Below are positions 4,940 to 10,589 of a stretch of DNA of 10,589 nucleotides, piece by piece. The stretch's first letter is position 1, and each line of letters starts with the position of its first letter. The stretch is from assembly GCA_964435235.1 (NCBI GenBank), contig CAYSXZ010000012.1, positions 1 through 10,589 of the forward strand. The letters are read 5' to 3'. The notes under the pieces are model-generated. The model was not told the DNA's origin, did not search any database, and saw nothing but the letters and a program-made list of their open reading frames with translations. The translations under genes were made by a program, and so were the position numbers. This DNA comes from JAVZJR01 sp964435235. Its GTDB lineage: Archaea; Micrarchaeota; Micrarchaeia; Anstonellales; Bilamarchaeaceae.

Positions 4940-5860
4940 CTATTTTTTCTCCAGCGCCAAGGTGATGAGGTTCCTATTTCCCTTCTGTGATTTTTTTATT
5001 ATCCCACGGTTTTCGAGCGAAGCAAGGCGGCGGGATAAGGTTGCCTTTGGTATGTGCGTATTGAGGTAAATCTTTGCCTGGGTTGTTTTTCCATTCTGCC
5101 TTCCTATCTCACGCACTATTTCTTTATCCACCTCATCAAGCGTCCTGAACACTTCGTTCCTCTCAAGCCATTCCTCGGTTTTCGATTCTTTAGCTTCTAC
5201 GGCTTTTTTTATTTCCGTCCCTAATGGCTTAGGTTCTGTTTTTGCCCTTCTCTTTCTTAGATAAAAGAAATAGGCCGCGGCGGCTACCACTATGATGGTT
5301 GCAGCAAGAACGATCTGTATGTTTGAACCTTCTACTCGAGTAATCTCGTAAGCAGCAGCTAAATAGAGCTTCTGCGATGCATTTATGTTTTGACTCTCCC
5401 ATGAGATCTTCAAAGAATCACCTGCAGAGGATACCGCCCCATTTGTCTTTTGCAGCGTTGAGCCTGACGGAAGGGTAAGCTGAGAATTAAATGAGCTGAT
5501 GTTTTCTGAAGCGAATGCTCTCATATGAAAATCCCAAAGCGAACCATTTTTGGATGTGAAATCATCTGATTCAAAACTGATCCTCGCATAATCATATGGC
5601 ACGATGAATGAGATACAGTTGAAGCCGTTCGATTGATGGATCGAAAAAGGTATCTGAAAACCGGATTTATCCGTGACCAGTATGTTTGAAAGTTCACCAG
5701 AAAAGCAAAGGGTCACTTCCTTATCTATGGCGTCAACAAAAGTTATACTGGAACTAAAATATGTAGCACCACTGCTCTCTACCACAACGTTCATCGAATA
5801 ATCAGACATAATAGAAAATGAAATAGATGAAAGCAGCAGGAATAAAAACAACCAACGCAT
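4940..5860 (-). CDS. Membrane-anchored winged-helix transcription regulator
   Basis: The 306-residue protein has four parts: a signal peptide (about 1-19), an extracellular beta-rich domain (about 20-178) with two Cys (52 and 82), one membrane segment (IQIVLAATIIVVAAAAYFFY, 181-200) followed by basic RKRRAK, and a cytoplasmic winged helix-turn-helix (about 240-304; LDEVDKEIVREI, then IPKATLSRRLASLENRGIIKK). This layout matches the archaeal predicted membrane-associated regulators of the COG2512 type. An outer sensor could control DNA binding without a kinase relay. It follows the Lys-rich small gene by 4 bases and precedes the secreted-protein gene, whose promoter carries repeated TGGAACAA boxes. 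Ligand and targets are unknown. Confidence 0.85.
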   Translation of the reverse strand: MRWLFLFLLLSSISFSIMSDYSMNVVVESSGATYFSSSITFVDAIDKEVTLCFSGELSNILVTDKSGFQIPFSIHQSNGFNCISFIVPYDYARISFESDDFTSKNGSLWDFHMRAFASENISSFNSQLTLPSGSTLQKTNGAVSSAGDSLKISWESQNINASQKLYLAAAYEITRVEGSNIQIVLAATIIVVAAAAYFFYLRKRRAKTEPKPLGTEIKKAVEAKESKTEEWLERNEVFRTLDEVDKEIVREIGRQNGKTTQAKIYLNTHIPKATLSRRLASLENRGIIKKSQKGNRNLITLALEKK

Positions 5861-5864
5861 AGCT

Positions 5865-6128
5865 TTACCTTTTCTTTTTTGCTTTTTGTTTTATCGCTCT
5901 CTTCTGTCGTTCTTTTTTCTTTGCCGGCTGCTTTCCTTTTGGACGCTTTTCCTTTTTCTCCTTTTTTGCTTTCTTTGCCGGTTTTTTCTTTTCCTCCTCT
6001 TTTTTCTCAGGAGGGGCTTCCTCTGCAGCTGCGATAACTGCTTCTTTTTCACCTGCTGCTTCTTCACCTTTGAATTTTTCTATAAGCTTTCTGATAAGTT
6101 CAGCACCTTTTTCGGAAGACATAAGCAT
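5865..6128 (-). CDS. Lys-rich small protein, function unknown
   Basis: The 87-residue protein has a short amphipathic N-terminal helix (SSEKGAELIRKLIEKFKGEE), an acidic Ala/Glu linker and a strongly basic tail from about residue 45 made of Lys, Ala, Arg, Glu and Gln, ending KQKAKKKR. Such tails usually bind nucleic acid or ribosomes, but no family is recognised. I set the start at the ATG at 6128; a GTG just before it (6131) and an ATG at 6122 are also possible. A TATA-like box about 26-29 bases upstream suggests a nearly leaderless message. The membrane regulator gene starts 4 bases after the stop, so they form one operon. Low complexity makes a spurious frame possible, but promoter and operon spacing favour a gene. 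Confidence 0.65.
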   Translation of the reverse strand: MLMSSEKGAELIRKLIEKFKGEEAAGEKEAVIAAAEEAPPEKKEEEKKKPAKKAKKEKKEKRPKGKQPAKKKERQKRAIKQKAKKKR

Positions 6129-6152
6129 CACACGAAATTATAAGATACTGAA

Positions 6153-6160
6153 GTTTATAA
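6153..6160 (-). promoter_or_regulatory. TATA-like box for the Lys-rich protein/regulator operon
   Basis: The minus strand reads TTATAAAC, centred 29 bases before the ATG at 6128, so the mRNA should start within a few bases of the start codon. Confidence 0.5.
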
Positions 6161-6163
6161 TTA

Positions 6164-6739
6164 TTATTTTCTTGCAAAAACAAGATAGGCGGTATGCATA
6201 AGCCCAAAATGCTTTGGCCTCGTTCCGAAATCACGAATTTCGTAATCACGAACAATGCATTCTGTCATGAATACCTCCTTAAAGTATTTTCTTAGTTCGA
6301 GAATTAGAGTCTTTGCTTGCTCGATGTTAAGGCAGTGAGCGGCAAAACATCCATCCTTCTTTAATGCACTGTGCGCTTTTTCAGCAATCTTTTCTGCTTC
6401 TGCGATATCGCAGAATATCAAATCTGCATCGTTCTCATCGAATTTTTCGAATACATCTTCTTCTTTAAGGACAATGTTGTCAAGACCTGCACGCCTTATA
6501 TTCTGGAGCGCAAGCTCTACAAATTCCTTTCTCTTTTCGTATGTTATTACCTCCTTCGCTATGTTTGCAAGTTGAACTGTCATGAAACCACTTCCAGTGC
6601 CCAGCTCGATTACTTTCGAATTCTTGCCTATGCCACTGTACGCGATTACTATTCCGGCATCCTTTGGTAGAGTAACTGCTGGGCCTCCTCTCTTCAATCT
6701 CTCTAGCATCCTTGGAAAATGGAAGTCTGGCTTTTTCAT
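6164..6739 (-). CDS. trmI: TrmI-like tRNA (adenine-N1) methyltransferase, short form
   Basis: A class I S-adenosylmethionine methyltransferase of 191 residues. Motif I is VIELGTGSGF (43-52), the acidic residue after strand two is Glu68 in ITYEKR, and the motif IV region is DADLIFCDIAEAE (104-116). Two segments point to TrmI, which methylates A58 (A57/A58 in archaea) of the tRNA T loop: GGPAVTLPKDAGIVIAY before motif I and RPKHFGLMHTAYLVFARK at the C-terminus. Typical archaeal TrmI is about 250 residues; this one lacks most of the N-terminal domain, and the usual DLPDPW-like motif IV is replaced by DIAEAE. CbiT of cobalamin synthesis has a similar length but a different C-terminus. Its ATG overlaps the stop codon of the surface-protein gene (ATGA), which fixes the start and implies coupled translation. 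Confidence 0.75.
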   Translation of the reverse strand: MKKPDFHFPRMLERLKRGGPAVTLPKDAGIVIAYSGIGKNSKVIELGTGSGFMTVQLANIAKEVITYEKRKEFVELALQNIRRAGLDNIVLKEEDVFEKFDENDADLIFCDIAEAEKIAEKAHSALKKDGCFAAHCLNIEQAKTLILELRKYFKEVFMTECIVRDYEIRDFGTRPKHFGLMHTAYLVFARK

Positions 6740-8541
6740 GAACAGGCCTCGCTTGTGTATTTAATTAACGCAATGACTATTCCAACAATAATTAAAATTC
6801 CTATTCCAGTGCCAAGGCAGCAATGCCGATCAGTGCCTCTTTTTGTTTCAGTCTCATTTTTTGTTTCGGTAGGTAGAACTTCTGCTGTATCGATCTGCTC
6901 TTTTATTTGCTCTTTTATTATTTGTCCCGTAGTCCCATCCAGTTTTACTTCTCGGTATTCACCGTTCTTCAATCCTTTAGCGAGATAAATCACGCTTCCA
7001 CTAATAATCTCTAAATTTTGAACAGAGTCCAATTCGGCCCTTACTTTTTCGAAAGCAGTATCTGGGAGAACGTTGATTTCCACCTCCTCTTCTTTGGATT
7101 CAACATATAATCGCGAGCCATTAATACTTACTGGAAGTTGCGTTTCAGCCGAAATATTATTAGATTCTATTACCAGAGTATTTTTTTGATCATTTAATGC
7201 CAACGAGATTTCTTTTTGGATTTCTCCTTCAGTTACCTTAGCTTCTAATATTCTTCCATCTTCTCCAGCTGGTAGAGGTACTTCAATAGTTTTATCGGCA
7301 AGTTTAGTTTTCAATCTGTTATCTATAAGTGCAATTCTTATCTGGGTATCATTTTGGTCTAACAAATTTTCAAAAACAAGATTTACTCGAAAAACAGAAC
7401 ATGGCGTTCCAACATTTTTGATAAAGATATCGTCATGTAATTGGACTGCTTCGTTTCCAACAACAAGATTTTTTGTTTCTCCGTTATAATTTATTTTTAG
7501 GTAAACTGGCGTTATGCCGCAGCCACCTTTATACTCTATCAGATATTCTGTACCTAAAAAGTCGCAACTTTTCGTTCGCTCATCAATTAGAGTACAAGTG
7601 CCGAATATTTTATTTTTGTAAACATAATCGAAATTTGTTGTTAATGTTTTGATTATCTTTTCATCCTTTTTAACATTAATTTTTATGCCCCATCTACCAT
7701 AGTTCTCGCTTAGGTAGTCCGGAGCGAATGAATAAAACGACGTGTAGTCGATATTTTCGAATATCTTGTGTTCATTCACCCTTGGAGGGTCGTACGTATC
7801 GTATGGCCCACAACTGCCCTCACCCTTTAGCATCTCGTCTCCCTGCGGCGTTATCAGATAGAATTCGCAAGAATCTGCGGCGTACGGCAATTCAACAAAA
7901 ACATCGATATAGTCACCCTGAGAATACTCATTTTTACCTGTATAAACTTTTTCAGTTGTAATCCCTGATGTTCTCTTACAACAAACCCCGCCTTGAACAT
8001 AACCAAAAGCTGGTACATATTCTGAATTGCAAGGCAAATGTGGCATTGGTTCGTAGCCGGTTGTAGGACAACCTTTTGCATAACAGAATTTATCTTCGCC
8101 TTCACATATTGGAGAAGTACCACCAACACAAATATCTGGCTCTTCTGAATTAGTCAATGAAATGCTCACTTCATCTGTTGATGGGTATACGTCCATCAGA
8201 ACTATACTATTCACCCCATCTGATAATTTTTTTGGTTCTTTCGTATATAGAACTAATTGTTCAGTCTCATTATTATTATAATGAAGAATAATTGTTGCAG
8301 AATTCGACGAAATGGATAGAACCTTTACGTAATAGGTACAGTCATCAGCATGAAAAGGTACGCCCTTTGGGAAAACCTGCTCATCAAGCTGAGTGCTGAC
8401 CAATTGGGTTATTTGACCTCCAAAAGTGCAATATTCCGATTCTTGAGTAAAAACAGGGTTTACTAAAAATAATAAAATCACAAAAGTCGTAGTTGTGGAT
8501 CTTTGGATGTTGAGTAAGATGGTAAAAAATCCAGACGCCAT
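6736..8541 (-). CDS. Large Cys-containing surface protein with C-terminal membrane anchor
   Basis: The 601-residue protein has an N-terminal signal peptide (hydrophobic core about 19-32), a long extracellular part and one C-terminal membrane helix (LGTGIGILIIVGIVIALI, 576-593) followed by a short tail, so it is a type I membrane protein. Seven Cys fall between 138 and 188 (including C-EGEDKF-C-YAKG-C and a CC pair), suggesting a small disulfide-bonded module; more Cys follow at wider spacing. The rest looks beta-rich with several sequons. Near the membrane there is a 4-residue tandem repeat, IKEQIKEQ, from a 12-nt DNA duplication, and a Thr/Glu/Lys stalk. By eye the gene is AT-richer than its neighbours. 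A TATA-like box about 25 bases before the ATG suggests a leaderless mRNA. No family is recognised. Confidence 0.85.
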   Translation of the reverse strand: MASGFFTILLNIQRSTTTTFVILLFLVNPVFTQESEYCTFGGQITQLVSTQLDEQVFPKGVPFHADDCTYYVKVLSISSNSATIILHYNNNETEQLVLYTKEPKKLSDGVNSIVLMDVYPSTDEVSISLTNSEEPDICVGGTSPICEGEDKFCYAKGCPTTGYEPMPHLPCNSEYVPAFGYVQGGVCCKRTSGITTEKVYTGKNEYSQGDYIDVFVELPYAADSCEFYLITPQGDEMLKGEGSCGPYDTYDPPRVNEHKIFENIDYTSFYSFAPDYLSENYGRWGIKINVKKDEKIIKTLTTNFDYVYKNKIFGTCTLIDERTKSCDFLGTEYLIEYKGGCGITPVYLKINYNGETKNLVVGNEAVQLHDDIFIKNVGTPCSVFRVNLVFENLLDQNDTQIRIALIDNRLKTKLADKTIEVPLPAGEDGRILEAKVTEGEIQKEISLALNDQKNTLVIESNNISAETQLPVSINGSRLYVESKEEEVEINVLPDTAFEKVRAELDSVQNLEIISGSVIYLAKGLKNGEYREVKLDGTTGQIIKEQIKEQIDTAEVLPTETKNETETKRGTDRHCCLGTGIGILIIVGIVIALIKYTSEACS

Positions 8542-8562
8542 GTATAATTCAAACTGTAATCG

Positions 8563-8571
8563 CTTAAAAAT
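8563..8571 (-). promoter_or_regulatory. TATA-like box for the surface-protein/trmI operon
   Basis: The minus strand reads ATTTTTAAG, centred about 26 bases before the ATG at 8541, consistent with a leaderless message. Confidence 0.5.
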
Positions 8572-8583
8572 CTACTGTGTATT

Positions 8584-9027
8584 TTAGTGAGCACCAGAGC
8601 TTTTTGTCCTTGTACTCTCAAGTTTTTTAGCCAGCGATTCGTCTTTCAAGGCGAGGATCTCGATTGCAAGAAGAGCGGCGTTCTTTCCGTTATCTATCCC
8701 GACAGTTGCGACTGGCACGCCAGGTGGCATTTGCATTATTGAAAGGAGCGCATCGAGCCCATCCAACTTCACATTCACCGGTACACCTATAACTGGCTTT
8801 GTTGTCTTGCTCGCAATGACTCCAGGAAGAGCTGCACTAAGGCCAGCGATGGCAATTATAACTTCAGCGCTCGTACCTTTCACAAGCGAATCCACCTTCT
8901 CTGGATCTCGATGGGCAGAGGCAATCTCGAATCTATATTTAACTCCGAATTGCTCGAGCGTTTCGATTGTTTTTTTGGCAATCTCCTCATCACTCTTACT
9001 TCCGCATATAACAAGAACTCGTTCCAT
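8584..9027 (-). CDS. purE: PurE, phosphoribosylaminoimidazole carboxylase catalytic subunit
   Basis: PurE forms 4-carboxyaminoimidazole ribotide in purine synthesis. The 147 residues from MERVLVICGSKSDEE hold the family motifs: GSKSD near the start, SAHRDP (catalytic His), AGLSAALPGVIASKT, KPVIGVPVNVKLDGLDALL and QMPPGVPVATVGIDNGKNAALLA. SAHR rather than SAHK points to the class I layout, but the second His of the bacterial AAHLPG motif is Ala here, and the loop before NAALLA is shorter than in E. coli. The open frame extends upstream to 9129, but that part overlaps the ligase gene and has no PurE similarity. The start at 9027 fits the family and a TATA-like box about 25 bases upstream. No partner purK is in this window. 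Confidence 0.92.
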   Translation of the reverse strand: MERVLVICGSKSDEEIAKKTIETLEQFGVKYRFEIASAHRDPEKVDSLVKGTSAEVIIAIAGLSAALPGVIASKTTKPVIGVPVNVKLDGLDALLSIMQMPPGVPVATVGIDNGKNAALLAIEILALKDESLAKKLESTRTKSSGAH

Positions 9028-9046
9028 GAAGAAGATTAAGATAAAT

Positions 9047-9057
9047 AAATTAAAAAA
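9047..9057 (-). promoter_or_regulatory. TATA-like box for purE
   Basis: The AT-rich stretch TTTTTAATTTA on the minus strand is centred about 25 bases before the purE ATG at 9027 and just after the ligase stop codon. It supports an independent, leaderless purE message. Confidence 0.5.
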
Positions 9058-9070
9058 CAGATTGCGCAAG

Positions 9071-10102
9071 TCATCGAAGGCAACAAACGCTATGCACCAC
9101 CTGTTTCTTCCCGGCCCGCTCCACAGCATGGCGAAGAATCTCGTTTATCAACTCCTCGTACGTATAACCAGCAGCATAGGCTGCCTTGGGAAATCTCGAA
9201 TTCTCCCTTGGGTCCGGTATCAAACCCGGTAATGCGTTGACATCGAGAACGTTAGGTATGCCGTTTTCATCTAGTCTTATATCTATCCTGCAGAAGTCGA
9301 AACATCCAAGCGCTCTATACGTCCTAAGCGCAACATCCTTTATAGCATCCTCTAGTTTTTTGTCTATCTTTGCAGGGCAGATAATTGGGTCGATTGGGCT
9401 GTTTGGATTATCCCAAATCCATTTTACCTCATAAGAATCTATCCTGTTCATCCCTTTTGGAAGATGCTCGTATGTTATTTCTACTATGGGCAACACGCGC
9501 GGGGGGTTATTTCCGATTATAGAGACTGTGAACTCACGCCCTGTCAGATATCGCTGTATAATCGCGGGTTGGTTGTACGTTTCTACCACGTATCGTACCA
9601 ACTCTTTTAACTGACGCACGTTATGGGCTATGGAGTTATTTTTTATTCCCTTGCTGGATCCTTCGACGTTTGGCTTTACTATTACGGGAAATTTTACGCT
9701 TGGGATGCTGCCCGCGTCGTATGATATCCACCAATCAGGAACAGGGATATTATGATGACGCAGTATCTCATTTGTTCTCCCTTTGTCCAGTGTTATCGCT
9801 AACGTGAGCGGGTTCGATCCTGTGTAGGGAATGCCAAGCATGTCGAGAACAACAGGAACGTAAGATTCGCGACCTGGGCCGCTTATGCCCTCTGCGATGT
9901 TGAAAACAAAATCTGGCCTTTCTTCTTTTACCTTTTCGATGAAATTTTCATCTGCTTCCAGCAAAACAACAGTATGAGCGCGGCTCTCGAGTGCTTTTTT
10001 TATTGCATCAATAGTAGTCATCTCATCGTATTCAGCATATTTGTCCTGCGGTTCGTTTGGTGCTGGTTTTTTTCTCAGATTAAAAGCTATGCCTATCTTC
10101 AT
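9071..10102 (-). CDS. ATP-grasp ligase of the D-Ala-D-Ala ligase family, substrate unknown
   Basis: The 343-residue protein has the Ddl-type domain order. Visible are FNIAEGISGPGRESYVP (67-83), GIPYTGS (90-96), the ATP-grasp nucleotide site FPVIVKPNVEGSSKGI (138-153) with Lys143, EFTVSIIG (190-197), and metal-binding residues Asp274 and Asp287/Asn289 in RIDIRLDENGIPNVLDVNALPGL. Ddl normally has Glu at the Asp287 position. The N-terminal loop (AFNLRKKPAPNEPQDKYAEYDE) does not resemble the GG.S.E loop that holds the first D-Ala in true Ddl. As most archaea lack peptidoglycan, I infer an acyl-phosphate amino acid ligase with another substrate. Its ATG directly follows the stop codon of the KamA-type gene (TAAATG) with a GGAG site, so the aminomutase product is a candidate substrate. 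Confidence 0.82.
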   Translation of the reverse strand: MKIGIAFNLRKKPAPNEPQDKYAEYDEMTTIDAIKKALESRAHTVVLLEADENFIEKVKEERPDFVFNIAEGISGPGRESYVPVVLDMLGIPYTGSNPLTLAITLDKGRTNEILRHHNIPVPDWWISYDAGSIPSVKFPVIVKPNVEGSSKGIKNNSIAHNVRQLKELVRYVVETYNQPAIIQRYLTGREFTVSIIGNNPPRVLPIVEITYEHLPKGMNRIDSYEVKWIWDNPNSPIDPIICPAKIDKKLEDAIKDVALRTYRALGCFDFCRIDIRLDENGIPNVLDVNALPGLIPDPRENSRFPKAAYAAGYTYEELINEILRHAVERAGKKQVVHSVCCLR

Positions 10103-10589
10103 TTACTCTCCTTCTAAATATTCGTATTCTTTGTTGTCGAATGTACTTTTGAAGACGTACTTCTTCCCATCCTTCTTTACTATGTATTCTGGAAGAAGAG
10201 GGACCTTTCCTCCTGGCGTATCAACAACGTACTGCGGAACAGCCATACCGGTTGTGTACCCACGCAACTGCTTTATTATCTCAAGGCCCTTTTCAACCTT
10301 TGTTCTGAAATGTGCCACTCCCCTCACAGGGTCGCACTGATAGAGATAATACGGCTTCACCCTTATCTTAAGCAATTTCTGGAAAAGCTCCTTCATAACC
10401 TTTGGATCGTCATTTACGCCCTTTAGTACAACGCTTTGATTTCCCAATGGGATGCCTGCATCAGCAAGCATCGCGCATGCCCTTGCACTCTCTTCTGTTA
10501 TTTCGCTCGAGTGCTCGAAATGCGTATTGATGTAGAGCGGATGGTATTTCTTAAGCATCCTGCAGAGCTTTGGTGTTATTCTCTGAGGA
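10103..10589 (-). CDS. kamA: KamA-type lysine 2,3-aminomutase, C-terminal part (cut by window edge)
   Basis: The frame is open to the right edge; 161 residues are visible and the radical-SAM CxxxCxxC region lies outside. The segment QRITPKLCRMLKKYHPLYIN, then THFEHSSEIT, LADAGIPLGNQSVVLKGVND, RVKPYYLYQCD, HFRTKVEKG and LRGYTTGMAVPQYVVDTPGG is characteristic of KamA. Both Asp residues that bind the side-chain amine of lysine in the clostridial enzyme (Asp293 and Asp330) have counterparts, in YQCDP and VVDTP. Glutamate 2,3-aminomutase replaces these with Lys and Asn, so a basic substrate is favoured. The PLP Lys is probably the one in PGGK, though the glycine stretch is two residues shorter than usual. 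The C-terminal tail is short. Expected reaction: L-lysine to beta-lysine or a related shift. It is the first gene of a pair with the ATP-grasp ligase. Confidence 0.85.
   Translation of the reverse strand, partial: PQRITPKLCRMLKKYHPLYINTHFEHSSEITEESARACAMLADAGIPLGNQSVVLKGVNDDPKVMKELFQKLLKIRVKPYYLYQCDPVRGVAHFRTKVEKGLEIIKQLRGYTTGMAVPQYVVDTPGGKVPLLPEYIVKKDGKKYVFKSTFDNKEYEYLEGE
10106..10113 (-). promoter_or_regulatory. Shine-Dalgarno site of the ATP-grasp gene
   Basis: AAGGAGAG on the minus strand lies inside the last codons of the KamA-type gene; GGAG is 6 to 7 bases before the ligase ATG at 10102. It supports that start and coupled translation. Confidence 0.65.

Noticed and set aside
5886..6143. 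Phe/Leu/Cys-rich open frame on the plus strand resembling a membrane protein
   Set aside because: It is the reverse complement of Lys/Glu-rich codons of the small basic protein, which has a promoter and operon spacing.
6896..6919. Perfect 12-nt tandem duplication
   Set aside because: It only encodes IKEQIKEQ in the stalk of the surface protein. It is a local slippage duplication, not a separate element.
9028..9129. Upstream extension of the purE frame by 34 codons
   Set aside because: The extension overlaps the end of the ligase gene, has no PurE similarity, and the Met at 9027 matches the family start and a TATA-like box at the right distance.
9071..10102. A genuine peptidoglycan D-Ala-D-Ala ligase
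   Set aside because: The window looks archaeal, no other murein genes are present, the D-Ala loop is not recognisable and the gene is paired with an aminomutase.

Overview
The window reads as archaeal. Two tRNA genes carry introns whose ends fit the archaeal bulge-helix-bulge rule, neither tRNA encodes its CCA end, several genes have a TATA-like box about 25 bases before the start codon with almost no leader, and the enzymes include AMP phosphorylase and ribose-1,5-bisphosphate isomerase. Introns outside the anticodon loop, short secreted proteins of no known family and tight operons suggest a DPANN-type archaeon (Micrarchaeota or Diapherotrites would fit), but this placement is inference. 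Every protein gene is on the minus strand; only the tRNA-Leu is on the plus strand. No gene-free stretch exceeds 300 bases; the longest (3104-3328) is filled with promoters, direct repeats and hairpins.

From left to right: 1-252 is the start of a 31-residue-repeat protein running off the window. At 333-470 is tRNA-Tyr(GUA) with a 16-nt D-loop intron and a 50-nt intron at 37/38. At 504-3103 is a two-gene operon, ribose-1,5-bisphosphate isomerase then AMP phosphorylase, the first two steps of the archaeal AMP-degradation route that ends at a form III RuBisCO (not in this window). At 3146-3328 is a hairpin-rich segment bounded by 26/27-nt direct repeats, lying between a plus-strand TATA box and tRNA-Leu(CAA) (3329-3512), which appears to hold three introns.

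From 3552 to 6128 is a cell-surface set: a small acidic lipoprotein, a secreted helical protein, a membrane-anchored winged-helix regulator and a Lys-rich small protein. Then come a large Cys-containing surface protein (6736-8541) and, coupled to it by an ATGA overlap, a short TrmI-like tRNA methyltransferase (6164-6739). The right end has purE (8584-9027) and an operon of a KamA-type radical-SAM aminomutase (cut by the window edge) followed with zero spacing by an ATP-grasp ligase related to D-Ala-D-Ala ligase.

The strongest points for a second look are the unusual intron load of the two tRNAs, the hairpin element that seems to separate tRNA-Leu from its promoter, and the aminomutase/ATP-grasp pair, which may make or use a beta-amino acid.
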